From the NCBI GenBank assembly GCA_902362435.1, contig CABIWW010000001.1, positions 243,538 through 307,537 on the forward strand: 64,000 nt of DNA. The letters are read 5' to 3'. A program made the translations under genes and the position numbers. Every line of letters starts with the position of its first letter. Position 1 is the first letter of the stretch. Below the pieces are notes generated by a model. The model saw only the letters and a list, made by a program, of their open reading frames with translations, was not told the DNA's origin and searched no databases. This DNA is from Eubacteriaceae bacterium (lineage in GTDB: Bacteria > Bacillota > Clostridia > Peptostreptococcales > Anaerovoracaceae). Below are positions 41,829-50,782 of this stretch, piece after piece.

Positions 41829-41936
41829 TCAGGAACCTTGCAGGATCCTGAGCGCCAGCCTGTGCCATATCGGCTTTACAGCCTACCGCCGCCACCACTG
41901 CTACCGTGATTTCCTTGATCATCTTGCCGGGCAGCG
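41829..41936 (-). pseudogene. Degenerate second copy of the alaS 3' end
   Basis: About 105 bases here resemble the last part of alaS (42050-42153) along their length, at roughly three-quarters identity by eye. Translated on the minus strand the relic reads GKMIKEITVAVVAAVGCKAD, then MAQAGAQDPARF, against GKMIKEIAAAAGGGGGGKAD and MAQAGAKDPAKI in AlaS. The Gly-rich run of the DHHA1 domain is ruined and the frame stops after a few more residues. Upstream of it (41937-42012) nothing resembles alaS. It is either a partial tandem duplication or what is left of a second alaS gene. Confidence 0.8.
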
Positions 41937-42012
41937 TTGCCGAAAAATCAGTGTAGATCCGGTGCCGATGCAGTAATGATCGCTGAAGCTCTATTTTGCG
42001 ATTTAGCTGAAA

Positions 42013-44640
42013 TTATGCCTGAAGCAGCTCTGCAGCCTTTGCAAAAGCATCAGGGATCTTTGCAGGATCCTTAGCGCCGGCCTGTGCCATGTCAGCCTTG
42101 CCGCCACCGCCGCCGCCTGCTGCTGCTGCGATCTCCTTGATCATCTTGCCGGCGTGATAGCCTTTTTCCACGACATCGTCTGACAGTGAAACGAGGAATG
42201 TCACCTTGCCGCCTGAAACTGCAGCGAATACCATAGCGATGCCCTTGTTGTCAGCCTTGATCTGGTCTGACAGACCTCTGAGGTCATTGATGTTGTAATC
42301 ATCGAACTGCTTTGTGATCAGCTTTATTCCGTTCACTTCAACAGCTTCATCTATGAGACTGCCGAGACCCTTGTTCATCTCTGCCTTCTTGAGTTCTTCG
42401 ACTTCCTTCTTGAGCGCCTTGACCTCATCTGCAAGTGCTGACGCTCTGTCCGTGATCATATCGCGCTTTGCCTTGAGTATGCCTGAAACGTCTGATATGA
42501 GAGCTTCATCTTCATTGTACTTTTCGAGGATTCCCATTCCTGTAACAGCTTCTATCCTTCTCACGCCAGAAGCGACTCCGGATTCACTGAGTATCTTGAA
42601 TGCACCTATCTGTCCGGAGTTTTTCACATGAGTACCTCCGCACAGCTCGCAGCTGTAGTCTCCTATCGAAACGACTCTGACAGTATCGCCGTACTTTTCG
42701 CCGAAGAGGGCCGTAGCGCCAGTCTTTGCAGCATCCTTCGCCGACATCACTTCAGTAGTGACATCCAGGAAGTGGCTGATCTTGTTGTTGACCATCTCTT
42801 CAACGCTTGCGATCTCTTCTGCAGTCATAGCCTGGAAATGGCTGAAGTCAAATCTGAGACCATCCTTTGTAACAGACGAACCTGCCTGCTTTACATGATC
42901 TCCGAGAACTTCCTGGAGAGCCTTGTGCAACAGATGCGTTGCAGTATGATTTGCAGAAGTCCTGTTTCTCTGAATTGCTATCGGCATAGCTTCGACGCTG
43001 TCGCCTACCTTGAGCACTCCGCTGAGCATCGTTACCTTGTGCACGAAAGCCTTGCCCATTTTCTTGACTTCGAGGACCTGCAGCGCACAGTCATCGTTGT
43101 ACATGTATCCTTCGTCACTTGCCTGACCGCCGCTTTCCGCATAGAACGGAGTCTTGTCGAGGACGATCATGCAGGTCTCGCCTTCTTTGGCACTGCCGAG
43201 CGGCTTCTGGTCATGGAATATGGACTTGACTGTGCCGAGAGTCACCAGCGTGTCGTATCCTGTGAATTCAGTCTCTTCACCGTGTACGAAAGCGTTCGAC
43301 GCTTCATCCCATCCTGCGCCTTCCATTGCCTGCTCTACGTGCGAACGTTCTTTCTGCTCTGCCATCGCAGCTTCGAACCCTTCGACATCCACTGAGAATC
43401 CCGATTCTTCAAGGATCTCTCTCGTAAGATCGATAGGGAATCCGTAAGTATCGTGGAGCTTGAATGCGCTCTCGCCGTCAAGCACTGTATTTCCTGACGA
43501 TTTGAGTTCGTCGATGTAACCGTTTATTATCCTCATGCCCTGGTCGATGGTAGCTGCGAACCTGTCTTCTTCGGCAGCAACGACCTTGCCGATCATCACG
43601 CGGCGTTTTTCCAGCTCAGGATAAGCATTCGCCGATATGTCGATGACTCTGCCGCAGAGCTTCGAAAGGAACGGTCCTTCGATGCCGAGGAGTCTGCCGT
43701 GTCTTGCAGCTCTTCTGATGAGTCGTCTGAGGACGTATTCTCTTCCCTCGTTGCCCGGAGTGATACCGTCGCCGATCATGAACGTCATCGATCTGAGATG
43801 GTCTGTGATTATCCTTATCGAAACGTCAGTGTCAGCTTCTCCGTTTTTGTATTCCACGCCGGAGACCTGAACGACGCCGTCAAGTATGTGTTTTATAGTA
43901 TCTATATCGAATATCGAGTCAACACCCTGCATGATGCATGCCAGACGCTCGAGTCCCATTCCCGTATCGATGTTAGGATGCGCCAGATCAGAGTAGTTGC
44001 CTTCGTCATCACGGCTGAACTGAGTGAACACGTGGTTCCAGAACTCGATGTATCTGTCGCAGTCACAGCCCGGTTTGCAGTCAGGGTTGTGACAGCCGTA
44101 CTTTTCGCCTCTGTCATAGTAGATTTCCGAGCACGGACCGCACGGACCTGTTCCGATCTCCCAGAAGTTGTCGTCCTTTCCGAGACGGACGATCCTTTCC
44201 TCCGGCATACCGATGATATCCTTCCAGATAGCATACGCATCATCGTCATCCTCGTAAACAGTCGCCCAGAGCTTGTCAGTCGGCATGTGGAGCACCTGAG
44301 TGATGAATTCCCAGCCCCATGTCAGCGACTCCTTCTTGAAATAGTCTCCGAATGAAAAGCTTCCGAGCATTTCAAAGAATGTGCCGTGTCTTGATGTAAA
44401 GCCCACGTTTTCGATGTCGCCTGTCCTTATACACTTCTGACATGTAGTCATACGCTTGCTCGGCGGAGTCTCGATCCCTGCGAAGTAAGGCTTCAGCGGC
44501 GCCATGCCCGAGTTTATCAGAAGCAGACTCTTCTCATTCTTGCCCGGAACCAGCGGGAAGCTCTGTCTCCTGTAATGTTCCTTTGATTCGTAAAAGCTTA
44601 AAAACAGTTCTCTGATTTTATTCAAACCGAGTTTTTCCAT
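42013..44640 (-). CDS. alaS: Alanyl-tRNA synthetase
   Basis: An 875-residue class II synthetase of standard length. The catalytic core starts MEKLGLNKIRELFLSFYES and includes the motif 2 region and GMGLERLACIMQGVDSIFDID. The editing domain has the zinc ligands in NHTATHLLHKAL and CELCGGTHV. The C-terminal DHHA1 domain ends in the GKMIKEIAAAAGGGGGGKAD motif. The ATG at 44640 has AGGAGG 10 bases upstream; a longer frame to 44865 runs through the promoter and was rejected. It has its own promoter and a structured 140-base leader. Confidence 0.97.
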   Translation of the reverse strand: MEKLGLNKIRELFLSFYESKEHYRRQSFPLVPGKNEKSLLLINSGMAPLKPYFAGIETPPSKRMTTCQKCIRTGDIENVGFTSRHGTFFEMLGSFSFGDYFKKESLTWGWEFITQVLHMPTDKLWATVYEDDDDAYAIWKDIIGMPEERIVRLGKDDNFWEIGTGPCGPCSEIYYDRGEKYGCHNPDCKPGCDCDRYIEFWNHVFTQFSRDDEGNYSDLAHPNIDTGMGLERLACIMQGVDSIFDIDTIKHILDGVVQVSGVEYKNGEADTDVSIRIITDHLRSMTFMIGDGITPGNEGREYVLRRLIRRAARHGRLLGIEGPFLSKLCGRVIDISANAYPELEKRRVMIGKVVAAEEDRFAATIDQGMRIINGYIDELKSSGNTVLDGESAFKLHDTYGFPIDLTREILEESGFSVDVEGFEAAMAEQKERSHVEQAMEGAGWDEASNAFVHGEETEFTGYDTLVTLGTVKSIFHDQKPLGSAKEGETCMIVLDKTPFYAESGGQASDEGYMYNDDCALQVLEVKKMGKAFVHKVTMLSGVLKVGDSVEAMPIAIQRNRTSANHTATHLLHKALQEVLGDHVKQAGSSVTKDGLRFDFSHFQAMTAEEIASVEEMVNNKISHFLDVTTEVMSAKDAAKTGATALFGEKYGDTVRVVSIGDYSCELCGGTHVKNSGQIGAFKILSESGVASGVRRIEAVTGMGILEKYNEDEALISDVSGILKAKRDMITDRASALADEVKALKKEVEELKKAEMNKGLGSLIDEAVEVNGIKLITKQFDDYNINDLRGLSDQIKADNKGIAMVFAAVSGGKVTFLVSLSDDVVEKGYHAGKMIKEIAAAAGGGGGGKADMAQAGAKDPAKIPDAFAKAAELLQA

Positions 44641-44781
44641 GATGTGTATCCTCCTAAAATCCGGACACCGGCAGACATGAATACCTGCATCCGGTCCTTT
44701 ATAATGCAGGAAATACCGCTTTGCGATATTCCATAATATCAAAAAAATCGCCCGCCAGCACAAGATACCGGCGGAGCCGAC
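44641..44781 (-). promoter_or_regulatory. Structured leader of alaS with an early terminator-like hairpin
   Basis: Reading the minus strand from the predicted start, the first structure is CCGCCGG...CTGGCGG (about 44744-44775) followed closely by a run of seven T, which looks like an attenuator. Next come GATATT-ATGG-AATATC and a longer hairpin GGAC-CGG...GCAG/CTGC...GTCC just before the SD. No T-box sequence (GGTGGNACCGCG) is present, so control would be by another mechanism. Confidence 0.45.
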
Positions 44782-44787
44782 TTTATA

Positions 44788-44816
44788 AGTATACCAGAAA
44801 TACATTCCAATTTCAA
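44788..44816 (-). promoter_or_regulatory. Sigma-A promoter of alaS
   Basis: Minus strand TTGAAA (44811-44816), a 17-base spacer and TATACT (44788-44793). It directly abuts the terminator of the pyr operon. Confidence 0.75.
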
Positions 44817-44886
44817 TAAAAATGACGTCCCGCGCATCAAATCCGAACGATCCCGTAACGGGCATTCTCGATGATGTGAGACGTCA
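44817..44886 (-). terminator. Terminator of the pyr operon (long branched hairpin)
   Basis: On the minus strand TGACGTC (44880-44886) pairs with GACGTCA (44823-44829) around a longer stem (CATCA/TGATG) and an inner CCCGT-ACGGG hairpin; ATTTTTATT follows. It sits 40 bases after the pyrI stop. Confidence 0.75.
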
Positions 44887-44926
44887 CTTCACGATAGTTT
44901 TATACAGTTTTTATCCTGTTTTTACA

Positions 44927-45343
44927 CTATTTTGCTTTGCTCTCGCAGTATATGCATCTGTATACGAGATTTTCCCTGTCTGTGAGCTTGAACACATGCG
45001 GCAGCTCCTGCTCCGTAGTCGTGATGCATCGCGGATTCTTGCACTTTATGACATCCGTGATCTCCTCAGGCGGCTCGATATGCGTGCGCTTTGCAAGCTT
45101 GCCGTTTTCGATGATGTTTACCGTGATGCCTGCATCGATATAGCCGATCGCATCGAGGTTGACGTCGATGATCCTGTCGATCTTGATGATGTCCTTCCTG
45201 CCGAGCTTCTGGCTCTCTGCGTTCTTGATCAGTGCCACCTGGCAGTCCAGTGAGTCCAGTCCGAGGATCTTATAAAGCTTCATGCCTGCGCCTGCTTTGA
45301 TGTGGTCGAGAACTATGCCGTTTTCTATCTTTCCTATGATCAT
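44927..45343 (-). CDS. pyrI: Aspartate carbamoyltransferase regulatory subunit
   Basis: A 138-residue PyrI. The N-terminal allosteric domain (IENGIVLDHIKAGAGMKLYKILGL) binds nucleotides, and the C-terminal zinc domain has the four Cys in CKNPRC and CIYC that contact the catalytic subunit. Its presence means the enzyme is of the two-subunit enterobacterial type with nucleotide feedback, rather than the PyrB-only type of Bacillus. The start touches the pyrB stop directly. It is the last gene of the pyr operon. Confidence 0.96.
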   Translation of the reverse strand: MIIGKIENGIVLDHIKAGAGMKLYKILGLDSLDCQVALIKNAESQKLGRKDIIKIDRIIDVNLDAIGYIDAGITVNIIENGKLAKRTHIEPPEEITDVIKCKNPRCITTTEQELPHVFKLTDRENLVYRCIYCESKAK

Positions 45344-46258
45344 TTATTTCACCTCCAGAAGCTTGAGTATCAGTGCCATTCTTATGAATTTGCCGTTGAG
45401 CACCTGCTCGAAATACGTTGCTCGCGGATCGTCGTCGACAGCGACAGAGATCTCGTTGACACGCGGCAGCGGATGGAGTATGCTCAGGTCTTCCTTCGCG
45501 TTGTCCAGCTTGTCCGGCGTGAGGATATAGCTGTCCTTGAGTCTTATATAGTCCTGTTCGTTGAAGAATCGCTCTCTCTGTACTCTCGTCATGTAAAGTA
45601 TGTCGAGCTGCGGCATCGCTGCCTCGAGGTCTGTGGTCTCGATGTATTCGATGTTGTTTTTCTCCAGCACTTCGTGTTTGAGGTATTCAGGGATCTTCAG
45701 CTCTTCAGGCGAGATAAGTATGAATTTCACGTTTTCATAGCGAGACATCGCACTTATCAGCGAGTGTACCGTACGTCCGAACTTGAGGTCTCCGCACAGA
45801 CCGACTGTCATGTCGCTGAGCCTGCCCTTTTCCCTGCTGATCGTCAGAAGGTCAGTGAGCGTCTGTGTAGGGTGGTTGTGGCCGCCGTCTCCTGCGTTTA
45901 TCACAGGAACGGTCGACTTTCTCGAAGCGACCATCGGTGCGCCCTCTTTCGGGTGCCTCATCGCGATGATGTCGGCATATGCTCCTACTGTCCTTATCGT
46001 GTCTGCTACACTTTCGCCCTTTGATGCTGAAGAGCTCTGAGCTTCCGAGAACCCCAGCACGTTTCCGCCCAGCTCGTACATAGCAGCCTCAAAGCTGAGT
46101 CTCGTTCTGGTCGACGGCTCGAAAAACAGCGTTGCCAGCTTCTTGCCATGGCATTTTTCAGCGTACTTTTCGGGGTGAGCGATTATGTCCTTCGCCACGT
46201 CTATCATCTCATCGATTTCTTCTGTACCGAGTTGCATGATGTCGATCAAATGTTTCAT
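45344..46258 (-). CDS. pyrB: Aspartate carbamoyltransferase catalytic subunit
   Basis: A 304-residue PyrB with the carbamoyl-phosphate signature [16 protein letters not shown] (near 47), the [12 protein letters not shown] loop (80s loop), [17 protein letters not shown] [17 protein letters not shown], and the C-terminal HPLPRVNEI. It forms N-carbamoyl-aspartate. SD AAGGAGG precedes the ATG. It is directly followed by pyrI. Confidence 0.97.
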   Translation of the reverse strand: MKHLIDIMQLGTEEIDEMIDVAKDIIAHPEKYAEKCHGKKLATLFFEPSTRTRLSFEAAMYELGGNVLGFSEAQSSSASKGESVADTIRTVGAYADIIAMRHPKEGAPMVASRKSTVPVINAGDGGHNHPTQTLTDLLTISREKGRLSDMTVGLCGDLKFGRTVHSLISAMSRYENVKFILISPEELKIPEYLKHEVLEKNNIEYIETTDLEAAMPQLDILYMTRVQRERFFNEQDYIRLKDSYILTPDKLDNAKEDLSILHPLPRVNEISVAVDDDPRATYFEQVLNGKFIRMALILKLLEVK

Positions 46259-46325
46259 TTGTACCTCCTTTTGATCACGTTTTGATAGTTTTGATATATC
46301 TGAAGCATGTCGTCATTCTGTCTGA

Positions 46326-46958
46326 CTATTTCTCTATCCAGCTTTCGTCCTGCGGGTCGTCCCTGAAAGCCTTGAGCTTGACGAGATCTGATTCCCTGAT
46401 GTAGCCTGTCTCGACTGCCACCTGTGAGATCGTGTCGAAATCCGTCAGGCTTATGTTCTTCACGTCTGCCGCAGCCAGTCTTTCAAGTCCTTTTTTCATT
46501 CCGTATGTAAAGATGCTCACCACGCCGAGTACTTCAGCGCCTGCCTCGCGCAGGGCTTCGACCACGTCTATCACGCTGCCGCCGGTCGAGATCAGATCCT
46601 CGATGACTACGACCTTCTGGCCCTTTTCAAGACGGCCTTCGATACGGTTGTTCCTGCCGTGATCCTTCGCTCCCGAACGCACGTATCCCATAGGGATCCC
46701 CATGATGTGTGCCGCGATCGCCGCATGTGCGATGCCTGCAGTGCTCGTTCCCATCAGCACCTCGGCTTCCGGATAGTTTTCCTTTACAGTGTCTGCTATC
46801 GCCTGCTCGACCGTGTTTCTGATCTCAGGCGCAGTAAGTATCAGTCTGTTGTCACAGTATATCGGGCTCTTTATGCCGCTCGCCCATGTGAAAGGCTTCT
46901 GCGGGCTGAGGAAAACCGCTTCGATGTCGAGCAGTCCTTTTGCTATTTTTCTCTTCAT
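46326..46958 (-). CDS. pyrE: Orotate phosphoribosyltransferase
   Basis: A 210-residue type I phosphoribosyltransferase. GIKSPIYCDNR binds orotate, VRSGAKDHGRNNRIEG is the flexible catalytic loop, and VVVIEDLISTGGSVIDVVEAL is the PRPP motif. It makes OMP from orotate and PRPP. SD GGAGGTAG lies before the ATG. It sits between pyrF and pyrB in the operon. Confidence 0.96.
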   Translation of the reverse strand: MKRKIAKGLLDIEAVFLSPQKPFTWASGIKSPIYCDNRLILTAPEIRNTVEQAIADTVKENYPEAEVLMGTSTAGIAHAAIAAHIMGIPMGYVRSGAKDHGRNNRIEGRLEKGQKVVVIEDLISTGGSVIDVVEALREAGAEVLGVVSIFTYGMKKGLERLAAADVKNISLTDFDTISQVAVETGYIRESDLVKLKAFRDDPQDESWIEK

Positions 46959-47077
46959 TTTCTACCTCCGTTTTATGTAAAGTCTCAGCATTCCGGCTGT
47001 GTGCCGGCTGTCTCTCAGACAAGCATGCCGGTGTTTCTCAGATGTCTCTCATGCGGATGCTCCGCAGCCGGGCTTTG

Positions 47078-47776
47078 TCAGCCGACGAATTCTTCGACGC
47101 ATCTTTCGTATGCCGCGAGCGGATCGTCCGACGCCGTGATGCTCCTGCCGACTACGATGTAGTCCGAGCCGAGCTCCCTGGCCTTCGCAGGCGTAGTGAC
47201 TCTGGCCTGATCGCCTTTATCGTCATCTGCAAAGCGCACTCCCGGGGTCACCGTCAGGAAGCTGTCGCCGCACATGTCGTGCACCTTAGGTGATTCGAGC
47301 GGAGAACATACGACACCGTCGAGACCTGCAGCCTTTGCATTAGCCGCATAGTGAGCCACCACCTGCTCCATCTCCCTGTCTATCAGCAGATCGCGCTGCA
47401 TCCTTTCCTCGGTCGTGGAAGTCAGTTGTGTGACAGCTATCAGCAGCGGACGCTCTCCGTCTCCCGAGCTGAGCCCCTCGATCGCCGCTTTCATCATGTC
47501 TATCGTTCCGGCAGCGTGCACATTGCACATGTCTACACCGAGTCCGGCGAGCACGCTCATAGATTTTCTGACCGTGTTAGGGATATCGTGAAGCTTCAGA
47601 TCGAGGAATACCTTATGCCCCCTCATCTTCAGGATCTTTACGATATCGGGGCCTTCCGCATAAAAAAGCTCCATACCGATCTTCACATATGGTCTCTTTT
47701 CTCCCAGCTTGTCGAGAAAGCGCAGCGTTTCCTCACTGCTGCTGAAATCACATGCGATTATTACGTCTTTTCCCAT
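47078..47776 (-). CDS. pyrF: Orotidine 5'-phosphate decarboxylase
   Basis: A 232-residue class I OMP decarboxylase. The catalytic Lys-x-Asp pattern is in FLDLKLHDIPNTV (near 60), with IACDFSS at the N-terminus and the phosphate-binding DYIVVGRSITASDDP at the end. It converts OMP to UMP. Its start base coincides with the last base of the pyrD stop, so the two are translationally coupled. Confidence 0.96.
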   Translation of the reverse strand: MGKDVIIACDFSSSEETLRFLDKLGEKRPYVKIGMELFYAEGPDIVKILKMRGHKVFLDLKLHDIPNTVRKSMSVLAGLGVDMCNVHAAGTIDMMKAAIEGLSSGDGERPLLIAVTQLTSTTEERMQRDLLIDREMEQVVAHYAANAKAAGLDGVVCSPLESPKVHDMCGDSFLTVTPGVRFADDDKGDQARVTTPAKARELGSDYIVVGRSITASDDPLAAYERCVEEFVG

Positions 47777-48687
47777 TAATGTGCACCTCCTGTTATCTCT
47801 CTAAGATCACTTATACCGTATTTTTTCATCGTCTCCGGCAGCTGCAGCACTATGTCTCTGCACACATACGGATCAGTCAGGTTGGCTGCCCCGATCTGCA
47901 CTGCCGTCGCTCCTGCCAGCATCATCTCGATCACATCTGAAGCTGTCGAGACGCCGCCGATGCCGATGATCGGCACATCCACCGCCTCATACACCTGATA
48001 TACCATCCTGAGGGCCACCGGGAACACTGCAGGTCCCGAAAAGCCGCCCATTATATTTGCCACTACCGGCTTTTTCGTCCTGAGATCTATCCTCATCCCC
48101 AGCATCGTGTTTATCAGCGAGATGCCGTCTGCACCGGCGTTCTCGCAGGCTTTTGCGATGGAGACTATATCTGTGACGTTAGGCGAAAGCTTCACGATCA
48201 CAGGCTTTCTGACTGCATCCTTCACTGCGCTCACCACCTGTGCCGCAGCATCCGGGTCAGTGCCGAACGCGATGCCGCCACCGTGGACGTTCGGACAGGA
48301 AACGTTGACTTCCAGCCACCCCACCTGATCACACGCGTCCAGACGTCTGCAAACCTCGACGTACTCTTCGACTGAAAATCCGCCGACATTTGCCATAACT
48401 TTTTTATGTAAACACTTGCTCAGTTTCGGCAGTTCTTCTTCTATCACCTTGTCGATGCCCGGGTTCTGCAGGCCTATGGAGTTTATCATTCCTTCTCTGC
48501 ACTCGGCTATCCTCGGAGTCGGGTTCCCGAACCTCGGTTCCAGCGTGGTGCCCTTGAAAGAAAATGTTCCCAGCATGTTTATGTCGAACAGTTCGGCGAA
48601 TTCATATCCGTATCCGAATGTGCCGCTGGCTGCCATCACCGGGTTGTCAAGCGTGATGCCGCACAGATCGACTTTTGTATTTACCAT
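47776..48687 (-). CDS. pyrD: Dihydroorotate dehydrogenase, catalytic subunit (class 1B)
   Basis: A 303-residue PyrD with FMN site residues, LEVNVSCPNVHGGG (near 130, active-site Cys in SCPN), VKLSPNVTDIVSIA and the phosphate-binding IGIGGVSTASD and AVQIGAAN motifs. The class 1B enzyme uses NAD through PyrK, whose gene lies just upstream in the operon and overlaps by 7 bases. It oxidises dihydroorotate to orotate. Confidence 0.97.
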   Translation of the reverse strand: MVNTKVDLCGITLDNPVMAASGTFGYGYEFAELFDINMLGTFSFKGTTLEPRFGNPTPRIAECREGMINSIGLQNPGIDKVIEEELPKLSKCLHKKVMANVGGFSVEEYVEVCRRLDACDQVGWLEVNVSCPNVHGGGIAFGTDPDAAAQVVSAVKDAVRKPVIVKLSPNVTDIVSIAKACENAGADGISLINTMLGMRIDLRTKKPVVANIMGGFSGPAVFPVALRMVYQVYEAVDVPIIGIGGVSTASDVIEMMLAGATAVQIGAANLTDPYVCRDIVLQLPETMKKYGISDLREITGGAH

Positions 48688-49430
48688 ATTACCTCACCTC
48701 TTTCCAGCACCGGTCCTTCCTTGCATATCCTTTTATTTCCGTATTTAGTCTTGCATGAGCAGCCCATGCATGCTCCGAAACCGCAGCCCATGCGCTCCTC
48801 GAAGCTGAACTGGCCGCCTGTCTCTGCAGGCGCTGTATCGTTTATCGCTCTGAGCATCGGCAGAGGTCCGCACGAAAATACGTAGCTGTAGTCGAGAGTC
48901 TTCATCACGTCCGTAACGAAGCCTTTCACGCCCAGGCTGCCGTCGACAGTCGAAACGATGACCTCAGCGCCGAGCCTCTTGAATTCCTCTATGTAAAAGC
49001 TCTCGGCTGCCGTGTTGAAGCCGAGCACTACGACCGGATTTTTGCCCTGGGCGATCAGAAGTCTGCACAGTCCGTACATCGGCGGCACTCCGGCGCCTCC
49101 TCCGACCAGCAGAGGTCTGTCTCCGATGCCGCGCTCCTCGCTTATATCGTAGCCGTTTCCCAGCGGACAGAGCACATCCAGCGTTCTACCTGCGGGCATC
49201 ATGCTCATCGCTTCCGTGCCGTTTCCAACGGTCTTGTATATTATAGTCAGCTCTCCGTCAGTCCAGTCGCATATCGAGATCGGTCTTCTCAGGAAGAATC
49301 CGTCTATTTTGATGTTGATGAACTGCCCCGCGTTCGTGACGCCGGTGCCTTCCGGCGCTGAAAGCTTCATTTCATATGTCCTGTCTGCTATTTTTTTATT
49401 CGAAAGTATTGTGAAATCCGATTTTTTCAT
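48681..49430 (-). CDS. pyrK: Dihydroorotate dehydrogenase electron-transfer subunit
   Basis: A 249-residue ferredoxin-reductase-like subunit. The FAD domain has LRRPISICDW (RPISI motif), the NAD domain has LLVGGGAGVPPMYGL, and the C-terminus has the [2Fe-2S] cysteines in CGFGACMGCSCKT plus a later Cys in RICKEGPV. It passes electrons from the PyrD FMN to NAD. It lies 68 bases after pyrC. Confidence 0.97.
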   Translation of the reverse strand: MKKSDFTILSNKKIADRTYEMKLSAPEGTGVTNAGQFINIKIDGFFLRRPISICDWTDGELTIIYKTVGNGTEAMSMMPAGRTLDVLCPLGNGYDISEERGIGDRPLLVGGGAGVPPMYGLCRLLIAQGKNPVVVLGFNTAAESFYIEEFKRLGAEVIVSTVDGSLGVKGFVTDVMKTLDYSYVFSCGPLPMLRAINDTAPAETGGQFSFEERMGCGFGACMGCSCKTKYGNKRICKEGPVLERGEVIW

Positions 49431-49498
49431 TGCTGTTTCTCCATGTCGAATGTCTTATTACACAACATCGTCCCATACATATCATTCATGGCGCCATA

Positions 49499-50683
49499 TT
49501 ATTTGTACTGCCATACGGTATTTCCGTCAACGACAGTCAGCAGGCACCTGCCCTTTACATCCCATCCGTCGAACGGGCAGCTCCTTCCCATCGTCATGAA
49601 CTTTTCTGGATCGACCTTGTAGGTTTCGTCAAGATCCCAGATCGCGAACGTCGGCTTCTCCTTGTGCAGTTCTTCTTCGATGCTGCATGTGCTCATGCCG
49701 AAATGCTTTCTCGGCTCCGTGTACATCAGATCTATGAGTCTGTCCAGCGTGATCACGCCTTTTTCGACGAGCTCAGTGTACATAACAGGGAATGCGGTTT
49801 CCATGCCGACGATCCCGAATGCGCTGCCTGCGAAGCCTCTGCTTTTTTCCTCAAGGCTGTGCGGTGCATGGTCTGTCGCTATCATGTCGATCGTGCCGTC
49901 CTTTACCGCTTCTACCAGTGCAGCTTTGTCTTCGGTGCCCTTTATCGGCGGGTTCATCTTGAACCGGCCGCTGTCTTCTATTTCATCGCGTGAGATCGTC
50001 AGGTAGTGAGGCGCAGTCTCGCATGTGATGTCGAGCCCCTCAGCTTTCGCCTTCCTGACAAGTTCGATGGATTCCTTCGTGGAAACGTGGCACACGTGGT
50101 ATCCGCAGCCGGTCTCTCTGACGAGCTCTATGTCGCGCTCCAGCTGTTTCCATTCGCTTTCAGAGCTTTCTTTCGGAAAGCTCTCGTCTTCGCAGTGCGC
50201 CACGATCAGTTTCCCGAGCTTCTTCGCGCGTTTCATCGCGTCGCGCATCATGCTTTCCGATGCAACGCCTCTGCCGTCGTCGGTGAATCCGATCACGTGC
50301 TCCGCCATCGCCTCCATGTCAGCAGGCTCGTTTCCGAGTTCGCCCTTAGTGATCGCTCCGTACGGGAAAACGTTGACCTTCGCATCCCTTGCTATTATAT
50401 CGAGCTGCACCTTGAGGTTTTCCATGCTGTCCGGACACGGATCCAGGTTCGGCATCGAAAATATGTCGGTGAATCCGCCTGCCGCAGCCGACATCGTGCC
50501 GCTCGCCATCGTTTCCTTATATAAAAAACCCGGCTCTCTCAAATGCACATGTACATCTGTAAGACCGGGTAAAATATAACGATCTGCAAAAAGCGAAACA
50601 TCAATACCAGCAGAAACGAGGTGTTCCACAGCTATGTTATCAAGATCTGCAACTCTAATGAATCTTCCGTAATCTTCTCTCAT
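49499..50683 (-). CDS. pyrC: Dihydroorotase
   Basis: A 394-residue class I dihydroorotase. The zinc motif LPGLTDVHVHLREPG is near residue 40, further ligands are in VAHCEDE and CHVSTKES, and the catalytic Asp is in IATDHAPH near 280. It cyclises carbamoyl-aspartate to dihydroorotate. I use the ATG at 50683 (MREDYGRFIRV) with GGAG 6 bases upstream; a frame extending to 50773 crosses the promoter. It is the first gene of a pyrC-K-D-F-E-B-I operon. Confidence 0.95.
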   Translation of the reverse strand: MREDYGRFIRVADLDNIAVEHLVSAGIDVSLFADRYILPGLTDVHVHLREPGFLYKETMASGTMSAAAGGFTDIFSMPNLDPCPDSMENLKVQLDIIARDAKVNVFPYGAITKGELGNEPADMEAMAEHVIGFTDDGRGVASESMMRDAMKRAKKLGKLIVAHCEDESFPKESSESEWKQLERDIELVRETGCGYHVCHVSTKESIELVRKAKAEGLDITCETAPHYLTISRDEIEDSGRFKMNPPIKGTEDKAALVEAVKDGTIDMIATDHAPHSLEEKSRGFAGSAFGIVGMETAFPVMYTELVEKGVITLDRLIDLMYTEPRKHFGMSTCSIEEELHKEKPTFAIWDLDETYKVDPEKFMTMGRSCPFDGWDVKGRCLLTVVDGNTVWQYK

Positions 50684-50723
50684 CGCGTTCTCCAAAATCA
50701 ACTTGCAATTTAACATCCTTATG

Positions 50724-50752
50724 TTTATATCATACCATAGAACACGTGTCAA
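50724..50752 (-). promoter_or_regulatory. Sigma-A promoter of the pyr operon
   Basis: Minus strand TTGACA (50747-50752), a 17-base spacer and TATAAA (50724-50729). The leader to pyrC is only about 35 bases, leaving no room for a PyrR-type attenuator. Confidence 0.8.
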
Positions 50753-50782
50753 CAGGAAAAAATTTTCAGACATTTCTCAGTT

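Noticed and set aside
44641..44781. T-box riboswitch in the alaS leader
   Set aside because: No GGTGGNACCGCG core; only hairpins and a T-run.
44641..44865. 75-codon N-terminal extension of AlaS
   Set aside because: It crosses the alaS promoter and leader hairpins; the ATG at 44640 has AGGAGG and starts the known AlaS N-terminus.
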